A stretch of 64,000 nt of DNA from Leifsonia sp. EB41 (GTDB lineage Bacteria > Actinomycetota > Actinomycetes > Actinomycetales > Microbacteriaceae). The notes under the pieces are model-generated. The model ran no database searches. It was not told the DNA's origin and saw only the letters and a program-made list of their open reading frames with translations. The stretch is taken from assembly GCF_041262565.1 (NCBI RefSeq), contig NZ_JBGCCJ010000001.1, forward strand, positions 1,922,001 to 1,986,000, in the 5' to 3' direction. Each line of letters begins with the position of its first letter. The first letter of the stretch is position 1. Made by a program: the position numbers and the translations under genes. Shown in pieces: positions 27,011 to 35,456 of the stretch.

Positions 27011-28441
27011 ATGACGACCGAACGACCGGCGGGCGGCGACGGCGACGCCCTCGCGACCGCGGCCAGCCCGATCTTCGCCGACAGCTCCACCGAGCGCCGC
27101 ATCCCGCGCAGCTGGGTGGCGTCGTGGGCGCTGTGGGATGCCGGCGGCGCCGCCTTCAACGCGGTCATCACCACGTTCGTCTTCACGGTCTACCTGACCT
27201 CCGACTACTTCATCTCCCCCGGGCTCGTCTCAGCGCAGAACGCGGAGAAGGACGCCTCCGGGCCGGCTCACCACGCGGTGACCGGCGCGATCGCCGGCCT
27301 CTCCAGCGGGCTGGCGTGGGGCATCGGGATCGCCGGGATCGTCGTCGCCGTCCTCGCACCCGTGCTCGGGCGGCGAACGGACGGCTCCGGCCGCCGCAAG
27401 CTGTGGCTGGGGATCAACACCGGCGTCGTGGTGGTCCTCACCGCGCTGATGTTCTTCGTCGTCGGCGAGCCGTCGTTCTTCCTGTTCGGCGTCGTCCTCG
27501 TCGCGGTCGGGACCGTGTTCTACGAGATCGCGACCGTCAACTACAACGCGATGCTCGTGCAGGTCTCGACGCCCAAGACGGTCGGCCGTGTGAGCGGACT
27601 CGGCTGGGCCAGCGGCTACTTCGGCGGCATCCTGCTGCTCGTCATCGTGCTCGTGCTGCTCGCGTCACCCAACGGCGACGGCACGGGAGGCATCCTCCAC
27701 GTCACGACGGATCATGGGCTCAACTACCGGCTCGTTGCGCTGGTCGCCGCGATCTGGGCGCTCGCGCTGTCCATCCCGGTGCTGCTGAAGGTTCCGGAGG
27801 CGCCGGCCAACCGGCGGCTGCCGCGGGTCGGGTTCTTCGCGTCGTACGGGCTGCTGTTCCGCGACCTCGGGGTGCTGTGGCGGGAGAGCAGGAACACGGT
27901 GCTGTTCCTCATCTCGTCCGCGCTGTTCCGGGACGGGCTGGTGGGCGTGTTCACGTTCGGCGGCATCCTCGCGAAGGGGACGTTCGGGTTCAGCCAGTCG
28001 GGCGTGATCGTGTTCGCCATCGCGGCGAACGTGGTCGCGGGGCTGAGCACGGTGCTGTCCGGGCGGTTCGACGACCGGTTCGGCGCGAAGCCGGTGATCG
28101 TTACGGCGCTGGTCGGACTGGTGATCGCGGGACTCGCGGTGTTCTTCCTCCACGACGGCGGGGCGATCGCGTTCTGGGTGTTCGGGCTGCTCCTGTGCCT
28201 GTTCGTCGGGCCGGCGCAGTCGGCGAGCCGGACCTTCCTGACCCGGGTGACGCCGGCCGGGCGCGAAGGCGAGGTGTTCGGGCTGTACGCGACGTGCGGG
28301 CGGGCGGTGTCGTTCGTGGCGCCGCTGCTGTTCGCGCTGTTCGTCGCGGTCGGCGGGGCGCAGTACTGGGGCATCCTCGGGATCGTGCTCGTGCTGCTGG
28401 TGGGGTTGCTGCTGTTGATTCCGGTGCGGTCGCCGCGGTAG
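27011..28441 (+). CDS. UMF1/Atg22-like MFS transporter
   Basis: A 476-residue membrane protein with about 12 helices. The opening PRSWVASWALWDAGGAAFNAV is the hallmark of the UMF1 family (bacterial relatives of the vacuolar amino-acid effluxer Atg22). GRRTDGSGRRKLWLG is its loop 2-3 motif. A hydrophilic segment of about 45 residues (YFISPGLVSAQNAEKDASGP) separates the first two membrane segments. The substrate is unknown. It converges on the MarR gene, the two stops being 4 bases apart with no terminator visible. Confidence 0.82.
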   Translation: MTTERPAGGDGDALATAASPIFADSSTERRIPRSWVASWALWDAGGAAFNAVITTFVFTVYLTSDYFISPGLVSAQNAEKDASGPAHHAVTGAIAGLSSGLAWGIGIAGIVVAVLAPVLGRRTDGSGRRKLWLGINTGVVVVLTALMFFVVGEPSFFLFGVVLVAVGTVFYEIATVNYNAMLVQVSTPKTVGRVSGLGWASGYFGGILLLVIVLVLLASPNGDGTGGILHVTTDHGLNYRLVALVAAIWALALSIPVLLKVPEAPANRRLPRVGFFASYGLLFRDLGVLWRESRNTVLFLISSALFRDGLVGVFTFGGILAKGTFGFSQSGVIVFAIAANVVAGLSTVLSGRFDDRFGAKPVIVTALVGLVIAGLAVFFLHDGGAIAFWVFGLLLCLFVGPAQSASRTFLTRVTPAGREGEVFGLYATCGRAVSFVAPLLFALFVAVGGAQYWGILGIVLVLLVGLLLLIPVRSPR

Positions 28442-28444
28442 GAG

Positions 28445-29248
28445 TCAGCGAGGCCAGGCCTGGACGAAGCGGGCGAAGAGTTCGGCGAAGGTGCGGGCCT
28501 CCTCGGGGGTGAAGGAGGCCAGGGCGGTCTCGACGGCGGAGCGGCGGTGGTCCTGGACCTCTCCGAGCTGTGAGCGCCCGGCGGTGGTCAGCTGGATGAG
28601 CGCCCGCCGCGCGTCGGACGGGTCGGGCACGCGCCGCACGAGCCCGCGCTCCACGCCCTCCTGCACGAGCCGGCTCGCGCGCGGCTGATCGACGCCGATC
28701 GCGGTGGCGAGGGAGCTGACCGAGAGCTGCCGCCCCTCCGCCTCGGCCGCGGCCAGCGCCTCGAGCATCCGGACGCGGGCGAAGCGGCCGAGCGATCCGT
28801 CGCGTCCGCGGCGACCGGGACCGGGGCGGGCGGAGTCGCCGAACGGTCCGGGGAATCCGGCCCACGGGCCGCGCGGGGACCAGGTGTGCGGGTCGAAGCC
28901 GTGCGGGGTGGGGTGGGAGTGGCCGTGATGGTCGTGGGGGGCGGTGGCGTTGCGCGCGTCGGTGTCGTCGATGGCGGGGTGGGCGGAGTCGTGGTCGGGA
29001 CGCTGGTGGTCCGTGTCGCGGTCGCGGGTCTGGTCGGCGCCATCGGTGGGGCCGCTGTGATCCGTGCCGTTGCCGCCGTGGTCGACGCCGTGGTTGGCGC
29101 GGCCGTGACCGGGGTAGGCGCCGTGGTCCCACGGCCCGGTCGGGCGGCGGCGCGACTGGTCGCGGCGGACGGCGACCAGTGAGCGCTCGATGAGTGCGAC
29201 CACGTCCGCTTCGGGCGAACGGTCCTGCTCTTGACGATCCTCAGCCAT
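28445..29248 (-). CDS. MarR-family regulator with long histidine-rich N-terminal region
   Basis: A 267-residue regulator. The C-terminal 130 residues form a MarR winged helix: LSVSSLATAIGVDQPRASRL is the recognition helix region, RRVPDPSDARRALIQLT the wing. Residues about 35-135 are unusual: low complexity with many His, Asp and Gly (motifs such as DHGAYPGHGRANHG and PHDHHGHSHP), likely able to bind Zn, Ni or Co. ATG 29248 begins MAEDRQEQ; the frame remains open 31 codons further up, but that part spans the operator. It is divergent from a second His-rich regulator. Confidence 0.82.
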   Translation of the reverse strand: MAEDRQEQDRSPEADVVALIERSLVAVRRDQSRRRPTGPWDHGAYPGHGRANHGVDHGGNGTDHSGPTDGADQTRDRDTDHQRPDHDSAHPAIDDTDARNATAPHDHHGHSHPTPHGFDPHTWSPRGPWAGFPGPFGDSARPGPGRRGRDGSLGRFARVRMLEALAAAEAEGRQLSVSSLATAIGVDQPRASRLVQEGVERGLVRRVPDPSDARRALIQLTTAGRSQLGEVQDHRRSAVETALASFTPEEARTFAELFARFVQAWPR

Positions 29249-29251
29249 GCA

Positions 29252-29281
29252 TGTAACTATACATTTACTTGTAACAGTACA
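29252..29281. promoter_or_regulatory. Twin TGTA-N4-TACA operators between divergent MarR genes
   Basis: Two palindromes, TGTAACTATACA (29252-29263) and TGTAACAGTACA (29270-29281), with centres 18 bases apart in the 56-base divergent gap. They are AT-rich in otherwise GC-rich DNA. MarR proteins bind such sites as dimers; both flanking regulators are candidates, which predicts mutual and self control. Confidence 0.75.
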
Positions 29282-29304
29282 TAGAAAACGAAGGGAGTCT
29301 CCCG

Positions 29305-30506
29305 ATGACGACCATCGACGACTCGAACACCCACGATTCATCCGACACCCCGCCGTACTTCTGGTTCGGCGAGATCAGCGCGCGCCTCCGCGCCCGGACG
29401 CGCGACGAGCTCCACGAGCTCGACCTCGGCCGCCGGGGCTGGCGCGTGCTGCACACCCTCGCGGACGGCCCGGCCACCGCCGACGAGCTCTACGCCTCCC
29501 TCCCGCACCGCGGGCGCCGCGGCGGACGCCCATTCGGAGGCCAGCCCACGGACGCCGGACGTCCTGACGCGGCGGACGCGCCTTCCGACGAGCAGACCCA
29601 CGCGGCCGCTGGTCCTCGGGAATGGCGCGGCCGCCCCGACTGGATGCGGCGCGAATGGGAGCGCCGCCAGCAGATGTACCGCGCGTGGATGGAGCACGAC
29701 AACTCCCGCGTGCAGGACGGGCCGCACGACCACGACGGGCACGACCACGACCACGGCGCGCACGACCACGGACCCGACCACACCGGCCACACACACGACC
29801 AGAGCGAAGCCGACTCCTATGGGCCCGACCGCGGCGCCCACGCGCACGGCGACGAGCACCAGGGGCACGACCACGACCACCAGGGGCACGACCACCACCA
29901 GGAGCACGAGCACGGCGACCACTCCCACCACCCGCATCCCGACCACCACGGCGCCGAGCAGGCGTTCGAGCGCGGCTTCGAGCGCGGCTTCGTCCGCGGC
30001 GTCGAGCGTGCGCACGCCGGGCACGGCTTCGGTCCCGGCGGATCCGGGCATGGCTGGCCCGGGTACGGCGGCTTCGGCCCGGCCGCTACGGTCGCGGCTT
30101 CGGCCCCGGCCGGTTCGGTCCCGACGCGTGGGGGCACGAGCACGCAGGGCACGGCCGTCCGCCGTTCGCCGGCCGGCACGGTTTCGAGGGGCGTTGCCGC
30201 GGCGGCGTGGACCGCATCCTCGCGGACTTCGTCGAGCGCGGCTGGGTCTGGTTCGACGGGGATCGCGCGACGCTGACCGACGAGGGACGCGCCGCGCACG
30301 ACGCCGCGGCCGAGCACATCCGCACGGCGCGGGCGACGGTGTCCGAGGGCATCGACCCCGCCGACCTCGCCACCACGCTCGCCACCCTCGAGGCGATGGC
30401 GCGCAATCTCGGCTGGACGCCGCGCGCGGAGGAGGCCGAGGAGACCACCACCGCCCCCGACTCCCAACAGGGCACCGACCCGGAAGTGGGCACCGACGCC
30501 GATTGA
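29305..30506 (+). pseudogene. MarR/PadR-like regulator split by a His-rich insert, with a single-base frameshift
   Basis: The N-terminal half of a winged helix (GRRGWRVLHTLADGPATADE, about 42-61) is followed by about 200 residues of His/Asp/Gly-rich sequence (GHDHDHGAHDHGPDHTG). The first frame then degenerates and ends at 30276. In the next frame the protein continues naturally: GRFGPDAWGHEHAGHG, then VDRILADFVERGWVWFDGD with TLTDEGRAAHDAAAEH, the missing second half of the domain, stopping at 30506. One extra base in the CCC run 30078-30080 restores a 400-residue protein. It may be a sequencing error; if so, this is an intact gene. Confidence 0.7.
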
Positions 30507-30597
30507 GGCGCCGGCAGACTCCGAGGGGGCGCGACCACCGGCCGCGCCCCCTCGCCGCACCCCTTTCCCCCGCCCCGCCCGCGCCTAGGATGGACGC

Positions 30598-31149
30598 ATG
30601 ACGTCACCGCGCGAAGAGGTCGTCCTGCTCGCGGAGGACGGCACCCCGATCGGGACCGCGGACAAGGCGACCGTCCACACCACGGACACGCCCCTCCACC
30701 TGGCCTTCTCCTGCCACCTCTTCGACGGCGAGGGCCGCATCCTCGTGACCCGCCGCGCGCTGAGCAAGGCGACCTGGCCTGGCGTCTGGACCAACTCGTT
30801 CTGCGGGCATCCGGCTCCTGGCGAGTCCATGGAGGCCGCGATCGCGCGCCGCGCGGCCGACGAGCTCGGCACCTCGGTGGAGAACCTCGTGCCGGTCATC
30901 CCCGACTTCCAGTACCGCGCCACCGACGCCGCCGGCATCGTCGAGTACGAGGTCTGCCCGGTGTTCACGGCGACGATCGCCGCCGACCTGAACCCGTCCG
31001 CCGACGAAGTCGCCGAATGGGAGTGGGTCGACCCGCGTGCGCTGCTGGCGGCGGTGGAGGCCACGCCGTGGGCGTTCAGCCCCTGGCTGACCCTCCAGTT
31101 GCCCGCTCTCTACGCCGACGACGCACCCGAAGCTTCAGGCCAGCTGTGA
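30598..31149 (+). CDS. idi: Isopentenyl-diphosphate delta-isomerase, type I
   Basis: A 183-residue Nudix-fold enzyme interconverting IPP and DMAPP, which feeds carotenoid, quinone and polyprenyl synthesis. Catalytic Cys69 lies in TNSFCGHP. The Nudix-like helix is ESMEAAIARRAADELG, and the second catalytic residue, a Glu, lies in GIVEYEVCPVF. The length is normal for bacterial type I enzymes. ATG 30598 directly follows GATGGACGC in a 91-base gap. No isoprenoid genes are adjacent in the window. Confidence 0.95.
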   Translation: MTSPREEVVLLAEDGTPIGTADKATVHTTDTPLHLAFSCHLFDGEGRILVTRRALSKATWPGVWTNSFCGHPAPGESMEAAIARRAADELGTSVENLVPVIPDFQYRATDAAGIVEYEVCPVFTATIAADLNPSADEVAEWEWVDPRALLAAVEATPWAFSPWLTLQLPALYADDAPEASGQL

Positions 31150-31288
31150 GTCTGACTCACTATTTTCCACCTGTGTAATCGACTGTGGATAACTCGCGGA
31201 GCGTATGCCGCGAAGCGAATCCATTCGGAGACGAAGCAGTTCGCCGAGGTATCAGTTGCGGGACCGCACAGCCGCGGCGCACGACGGA

Positions 31289-31816
31289 TCAGCCCGTGCG
31301 CACCGCGTCGACGTGCTGCTCCAGCCACCAGGTGCGGCCCTCGTCGTTCGAGACCCAGCCGTCCCACTCGAACGACTCGGCGGTGATCTTCGAGAAGTTC
31401 CAGCGGATCGGCCGGCCGTCGGTCTGGGTGCCGTCCTGCCGGATGCCGTCGCGGCGATGCGGTGTGGCGACCAGCGTGCAGAAGTCGCCGGCCGCGGCGC
31501 CGAACCAGCTCACCCGCCACGCGCCGAGCGTCGAGTCGTAGACGCGCACGGTCGAGCCGTGGGCGGCGAGGGACTCGGGATGCTCGGGGTCGCGCGCCAC
31601 CAGCACGTCCTGCACGGCCCGGCCGCCGAGCGTGTACGCGAACACCCACTCCTCGACCCGTTCCGTCCACGCACCCGAGGCCTCGTCCAGGAAGCGGACG
31701 TCGGCCCGCCAGCTCCCGACGAGCTGCCCGAACAGGTGCATCCGTTGCGGACGCTCCGGCGTCGGCTCGGCCGCGATCAGGGCTCGCGCGAAAAGGGAAT
31801 CGGTCGACTCGCTCAT
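31289..31816 (-). CDS. Hypothetical lipocalin-like protein
   Basis: A 175-residue soluble protein from ATG 31816. The pattern HLFGQLVGSWRADVRF with later EEWVFAYTLGGRAVQDVLV and WRVSWFGAAAGDFCTL looks like an eight-to-ten-strand beta-barrel of the DUF1579/lipocalin sort, a fold that often binds hydrophobic ligands. Function unknown. It lies 23 bases downstream of dcd on the same strand and may be cotranscribed. The upstream extension of the frame overlaps dcd and is unlikely to be translated. Confidence 0.6.
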   Translation of the reverse strand: MSESTDSLFARALIAAEPTPERPQRMHLFGQLVGSWRADVRFLDEASGAWTERVEEWVFAYTLGGRAVQDVLVARDPEHPESLAAHGSTVRVYDSTLGAWRVSWFGAAAGDFCTLVATPHRRDGIRQDGTQTDGRPIRWNFSKITAESFEWDGWVSNDEGRTWWLEQHVDAVRTG

Positions 31817-31839
31817 GGGCAGCCCTCTCGGGTCGGGGA

Positions 31840-32445
31840 CTAGGAGGACGGGCGTCCGGCTTCGGTCGCGGACACGTCGGTCCGGTGGAAGTTGAGGTAC
31901 GAACGTGAGGCAGTCGGTCCGCGCTGGCCCTGGTACCGCGAGCTGTACTCGGCCGAGCCGTACGGCTTCTCGGCCGCGGACGACAGCCGGAAGAAGCACA
32001 TCTGGCCGATCTTCATCCCCGGCCACAGCTTGATCGGCAGCGTCGCGACGTTGCTCAGCTCCAGGGTCACGTGCCCGGAGAAGCCGGGGTCGATGAACCC
32101 CGCCGTGGAGTGGGTGAGGAGGCCGAGCCGCCCGAGCGAGCTCTTGCCCTCCAGCCGCGCGGCAACGTCGTCGGGCAGACTCACCAGCTCGAACGTGGAC
32201 CCGAGCACGAACTCGCCCGGGTGCAGGATGAATGCCTGGTCGGGGTCCACCTCGACGAACCGGGTCAGCTCCGGCTGGTCGATCGCGGGGTCGATGTACG
32301 GGTACTTGTGGTTGTCGAACAGGCGGAAGAAGCGGTCGAGCCGGACGTCGATGCTCGACGGCTGGACCATCGCCGGCTCGTACGGCTCCAGCGCGATCCG
32401 CCCGGCACCCAGTTCGGACTTGATATCACGATCGGAGAGAAGCAC
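31840..32445 (-). CDS. dcd: dCTP deaminase
   Basis: A 201-residue trimeric enzyme converting dCTP to dUTP (in many actinobacteria directly to dUMP), for thymidylate synthesis. It starts [12 protein letters not shown], and shows the nucleotide-binding [14 protein letters not shown], where the Glu-Lys-Ser-Ser segment carries active-site residues. [18 protein letters not shown] completes the dUTPase-like barrel. The C-terminal [12 protein letters not shown] matches the ordered tail of the family. The bifunctional deaminase/diphosphatase form cannot be told apart by eye. Confidence 0.95.
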   Translation of the reverse strand: MLLSDRDIKSELGAGRIALEPYEPAMVQPSSIDVRLDRFFRLFDNHKYPYIDPAIDQPELTRFVEVDPDQAFILHPGEFVLGSTFELVSLPDDVAARLEGKSSLGRLGLLTHSTAGFIDPGFSGHVTLELSNVATLPIKLWPGMKIGQMCFFRLSSAAEKPYGSAEYSSRYQGQRGPTASRSYLNFHRTDVSATEAGRPSS

Positions 32446-32505
32446 GCGCCCAGCCTATCGGGTGCGCGGGCACCGGCATCGGGGGTTACGCCGGAGGTCG
32501 GACGC

Positions 32506-32761
32506 TCACAGCCGCAGGCCGCCCTCCAGGAACGAGAACGCCCGGTCCACGAGCACAGCCAGCTCCGCATCCGGGTCGTCGGCGAGCTCCGAGAGCACCG
32601 CGAACATGCTGCCGATGATGGCGCCCGCGAGGGTGCGGACGGCGAAGTCGTCGCGCGGGCGGCCGGCACGGTCGGCGATCGCCTCGGAGATCAGGAGCAT
32701 CGACTGCGAGAGCTGGTCGAGGATCGCGCCGCGCAGCGCGGGGACGTCGAGGACGAGGGGC
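32506..32761 (-). pseudogene. TetR-family regulator, C-terminal fragment only
   Basis: In the frame ending at 32506 the sequence reads PPLVLDVPALRGAILDQL, then SEAIADRAGRPRDDFAVRTL and ELAVLVDRAFSFLEGGLRL. This is a good TetR ligand-domain C-terminus with its usual hydrophobic helices. The N-terminal helix-turn-helix (about 110 residues) is missing; upstream the DNA belongs to an ABC ATPase gene in another frame. The junction is at about 32761. An in-frame ATG at 32700 exists, but a protein from there could not bind DNA. Confidence 0.7.
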
Positions 32762-33184
32762 GGAGAGCTCCTTGGGGTAGGCGGACTCGAACCCGTCCAG
32801 GCCGATCTGGTCGATCGCGCGGAGGGCGCGCTCGCGCCGCGCCTCGGGGCGGACGCCCTTGGCCTCCAGCCCGAGCTCGACGTTCTCGAGCACGGTCAGC
32901 CACGGAAGCAGCGCGAACGACTGGAAGACCAGCGCCGTGCCCGGGTTGGCGCCGTTGAGCACCCCACCCTTGAACGAGACGGTTCCGGCGGTCGGTGCGA
33001 TCAGCCCGGCGATGCAGCGCAGCAGCGTGCTCTTGCCGGAGCCGGAGCGGCCGAGGAGGGCGACGATCTCGCCCTGGTGGATGGTGAGCGTGACGCCGGA
33101 GAGCACGGTCTTCTCGCCGCCGTCGGTGGCGAACGACTTGGTGACGTCGCGGACGTCGATGAGTGCGGTGTTCGTGGTGATCAT
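32762..33184 (-). pseudogene. ABC transporter ATP-binding subunit (NitT/TauT type), truncated
   Basis: The first 141 residues are a clear ABC ATPase: Walker A GRSGSGKST at about 49-57 and a Q loop in ALVFQSFALLPWLTVLENVE. The end of the conserved part is AYPKELS, where the signature LSGGxxQR should begin. The next codons read APRPRRPRAARRDPRPA in this frame, an out-of-frame reading of TetR DNA. Signature, Walker B, D loop and switch His are all lost, so the product (232 aa if translated to 32486) cannot hydrolyse ATP. It lies downstream of the intact permease gene. Confidence 0.75.
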
Positions 33185-33211
33185 GATGGGAGCCCCCTCA
33201 CGGGCGGAAAG

Positions 33212-34948
33212 TCACAGGCTGAAGCGCTTCTCGGCGACCGCGTAGAGCCGTCGCCAGAACAGGCGGTTGAGTCCGACGACGAAGACGGACATGACGATGA
33301 CGCCGACGAGCACGCGTGCCATGTCGCCGGTCTGGGTGGCGTCGGCGATGTACGCGCCGAGGCCAGTCGCGGTGTAGGTGTGGTGGTTGTACGTGACGAC
33401 CTCGGCGACGATGGACGCGTTCCACGCTCCGCCCGCCGCGGTGATGCCGCCGGTGACGTAGGCCGGGAAGATCGCCGGGAGGATCAGCCTCCGCCAGCGC
33501 TGCACGCGGCCCACCCCGAAGCTGTCCATCGCCTGCCGCAGGTCGGTCGGGATGGCACTGGCCCCGGCGATGACGTTGAACAGGATGTACCACTGCGACC
33601 CGAGCGCCATCAGGAGGATGCCGCCGTAGTCGAGCGGGATGCTCGTCGCCACGAAGAACGCGATCGCGAACGGGAACAGGAAGTTCGCCGGGAAGCTCGC
33701 CAGCAGCTGCACGACCGGCTGGGCCAGCCGGCTGATCCGCGGGTTCATGCCGATCCACACGCCGATAGGCACCCAGACGATGGTCGCGAACAGCAGGATG
33801 ACGACGACGCGCGCCATCGTGACCGCGCCGAGCCCGAACGCCTCCAGGAACGCGCCCATCCCCAGCGAGTGCTGGATGAACAGGTAGGAGGCGATGGCGC
33901 CCACGACGATCGCGGCGACGACGAGCACGGTCACGACCACGTCCAGCGTGCGCTTGCGCACCTCCGGCACCCGCAGGGGATGCTCGGCCAGCCCGAACGG
34001 CCGGGTCGCCTTCTCGAGCCCGCGCCCGATCGGGGCGAACCCGCGCTCCACGACGCGCGGCAGCCAGGACCGGCTGATCACGTCGAGGACGACGCTGCGC
34101 GGCCGGTCGGTGGGCGCGGTGTCCTCCTGGCGGAAGCGCTCGGCCCAGGCGACCAGCGGACGCCAGAACAGGAAGTTCACCCCGAGGACCATGACCGCCA
34201 TCGTGACGATCGCCCAGCCGACCCGGTCGAGCTGGCCGGCCTCCACCGCCGAGGCGACGTAGGCGCCGACGCCGGGCAGCGCGAAGCTGTGGTTGTTGAC
34301 CGTGATCGCCTCGGAGGCCGCCAGGAAGAACCAGGCGCCGCCGAAGCTCATCATGCCGTTCCAGACCAGCGGGATCATCCCGGACGGGACGTCGAGCTTC
34401 CAGAACCGCTGCCACTTCGTCAGCCGCATCAGCCGGGCGGCTTCGTCGAGGTCGCGGGGCTGGCTGGTCAGCGACGCGTAGAACGAGAAGGTCATGTTCC
34501 ACACCTGCGAGGTGAAGATCGCGAACACCGCGGCCGACTCCAGCCCCAGCGTGGAGCCGGGGAACAGCGCGATGAACCCGGTGACGGTCACCGACAGGAA
34601 GCCGAGGATCGGGACGGACTGCAGGATGTCGAGCGCCGGCAGGATCACCTTCTCCGCGCGCGGCAGCCGGGCGGCGGCCGTCGCGATGACGAAGGTGAAC
34701 ACCAGCGATGCGGCGAGCGCAGCGAACATCCGCAGCAGCGAGCGCAGCGCGTAGTACGGCAGCAGCGCCGGGTTCGTGTCGATGGACGACGGCACCTCGG
34801 CCAGCCGCACGGGCGCGGAGGCGCCGGCGGTCGCCTGGATCAGCAGGTAGAAGAGGACGACGATCGCGACGGCGACCAGGACGTCGATCCAGCGGAAGCG
34901 GACACGGCGGAGCGTGCCGGCGCCGGGGACGGTGCGGAGAAGAGGCAT
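33212..34948 (-). CDS. ABC transporter permease, two fused NitT/TauT-type permease domains
   Basis: A 578-residue membrane protein. Each half carries a BPD_transp_1-like permease with the EAA-type loop that docks the ATPase: DEAARLMRLTKWQRFWKLDV in the first half and RQAMDSFGVGRVQRWRRLIL in the second. About 12 membrane helices in total. Such fused permeases pair with ATPases carrying an extra C-terminal domain and import anions or organic sulfur/nitrogen compounds. Its partner ATPase gene, 27 bases downstream, is truncated, so the transporter is probably inactive unless another ATPase serves it. Confidence 0.8.
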   Translation of the reverse strand: MPLLRTVPGAGTLRRVRFRWIDVLVAVAIVVLFYLLIQATAGASAPVRLAEVPSSIDTNPALLPYYALRSLLRMFAALAASLVFTFVIATAAARLPRAEKVILPALDILQSVPILGFLSVTVTGFIALFPGSTLGLESAAVFAIFTSQVWNMTFSFYASLTSQPRDLDEAARLMRLTKWQRFWKLDVPSGMIPLVWNGMMSFGGAWFFLAASEAITVNNHSFALPGVGAYVASAVEAGQLDRVGWAIVTMAVMVLGVNFLFWRPLVAWAERFRQEDTAPTDRPRSVVLDVISRSWLPRVVERGFAPIGRGLEKATRPFGLAEHPLRVPEVRKRTLDVVVTVLVVAAIVVGAIASYLFIQHSLGMGAFLEAFGLGAVTMARVVVILLFATIVWVPIGVWIGMNPRISRLAQPVVQLLASFPANFLFPFAIAFFVATSIPLDYGGILLMALGSQWYILFNVIAGASAIPTDLRQAMDSFGVGRVQRWRRLILPAIFPAYVTGGITAAGGAWNASIVAEVVTYNHHTYTATGLGAYIADATQTGDMARVLVGVIVMSVFVVGLNRLFWRRLYAVAEKRFSL

Positions 34949-35011
34949 GACAGGACCTCCCTGAGTCGAAGGGCAGACAGGAGACGAAGGGCGTCGCCTG
35001 CCGCGCGGGAC

Positions 35012-35095
35012 TCAGCGGCCGCCGGGCGTGGAATGCGGGGAGGCCGTGGTCGCGGGAGCGCAGCAGGGACGGAACGGACTATGGTCGTCGCTCAC
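35012..35095 (-). CDS. 27-codon leader ORF upstream of the ABC permease
   Basis: GTG 35095 is preceded by AGGAGGTGATC, an uninterrupted complement of the 16S rRNA 3' end, at good spacing. The peptide (MSDDHSPFRPCCAPATT, then ASPHSTPGGR) has a Cys-Cys pair. It stops 63 bases before the permease ATG. The strong ribosome site and position suggest a regulatory leader peptide, possibly sensing cysteine or sulfur supply as actinobacterial cysteine-rich leaders do. It is too short to be supported by similarity, so the role is inferred. Confidence 0.5.
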   Translation of the reverse strand: MSDDHSPFRPCCAPATTASPHSTPGGR

Positions 35096-35406
35096 GGCGG
35101 ATCACCTCCTCGCACTCACGGCAGGCGTGCGCCAGGCTCCACCCCCGGCCGCGTGCGCGTTCGGGGGCGAGACTCCCACGTAAGAGCTTCGGCACTGCAC
35201 GACGTATCCCCTGCTGGGGAAGCCACTTGGGGTCACCCCTTAAGCCGGGGAGACCTGTCCTGATCTTGGGCGTCTCTCGACGTCGTGAGATCAGTGGCCT
35301 GTGTTCGCGCAGAAGCCTCACCTAACGAAGTTCTGCCTCAAGAACGGTAGCAGAGGATCGCGCGTGGGAGCGCAGACCCTTACGGAACCCTCACGGCGCG
35401 AGGAAC
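35096..35406. other. Structured-looking intergenic leader, no protein gene recognised
   Basis: About 310 bases between the leader ORF (minus) and the ArsR operator (plus). On the minus strand it contains several short GC-rich stems (for example CCCCGGCTTAAGGGG, TCCCCAGCAGGGGA, GCCCCCG with CGGGGGT). I could not match it to cobalamin, SAM, TPP, FMN, ykkC or M-box riboswitch consensus by eye. It may be the 5' leader of the permease operon. Confidence 0.35.
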
Positions 35407-35444
35407 AATCGCAGAAAGTCTTTTGCAGAATCTTTTCTGCGATT
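35407..35444. promoter_or_regulatory. Operator-like inverted repeat upstream of the ArsR-type gene
   Basis: AATCGCAGAAA (35407-35417) and its exact complement TTTCTGCGATT (35434-35444) flank an inner TTTTGCAGAATC, so GCAGAA-N-TCTTTT also appears as a tandem repeat. It ends 12 bases before the start codon, where bound repressor would block transcription or its start. Confidence 0.7.
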
Positions 35445-35456
35445 ACACTTCCGAGT

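Noticed and set aside
31892-35263. A 1123-codon open frame on the plus strand
   Set aside because: It runs antisense to dcd, the ABC genes and the permease, is Arg/Glu/Asp-rich without hydrophobic core, and has no ribosome site.
35096-35290. A known riboswitch upstream of the ABC permease
   Set aside because: Conserved cores of cobalamin, SAM-I/IV, TPP, FMN, ykkC, glycine, fluoride and M-box classes were looked for by eye and not found; left as an unidentified leader.
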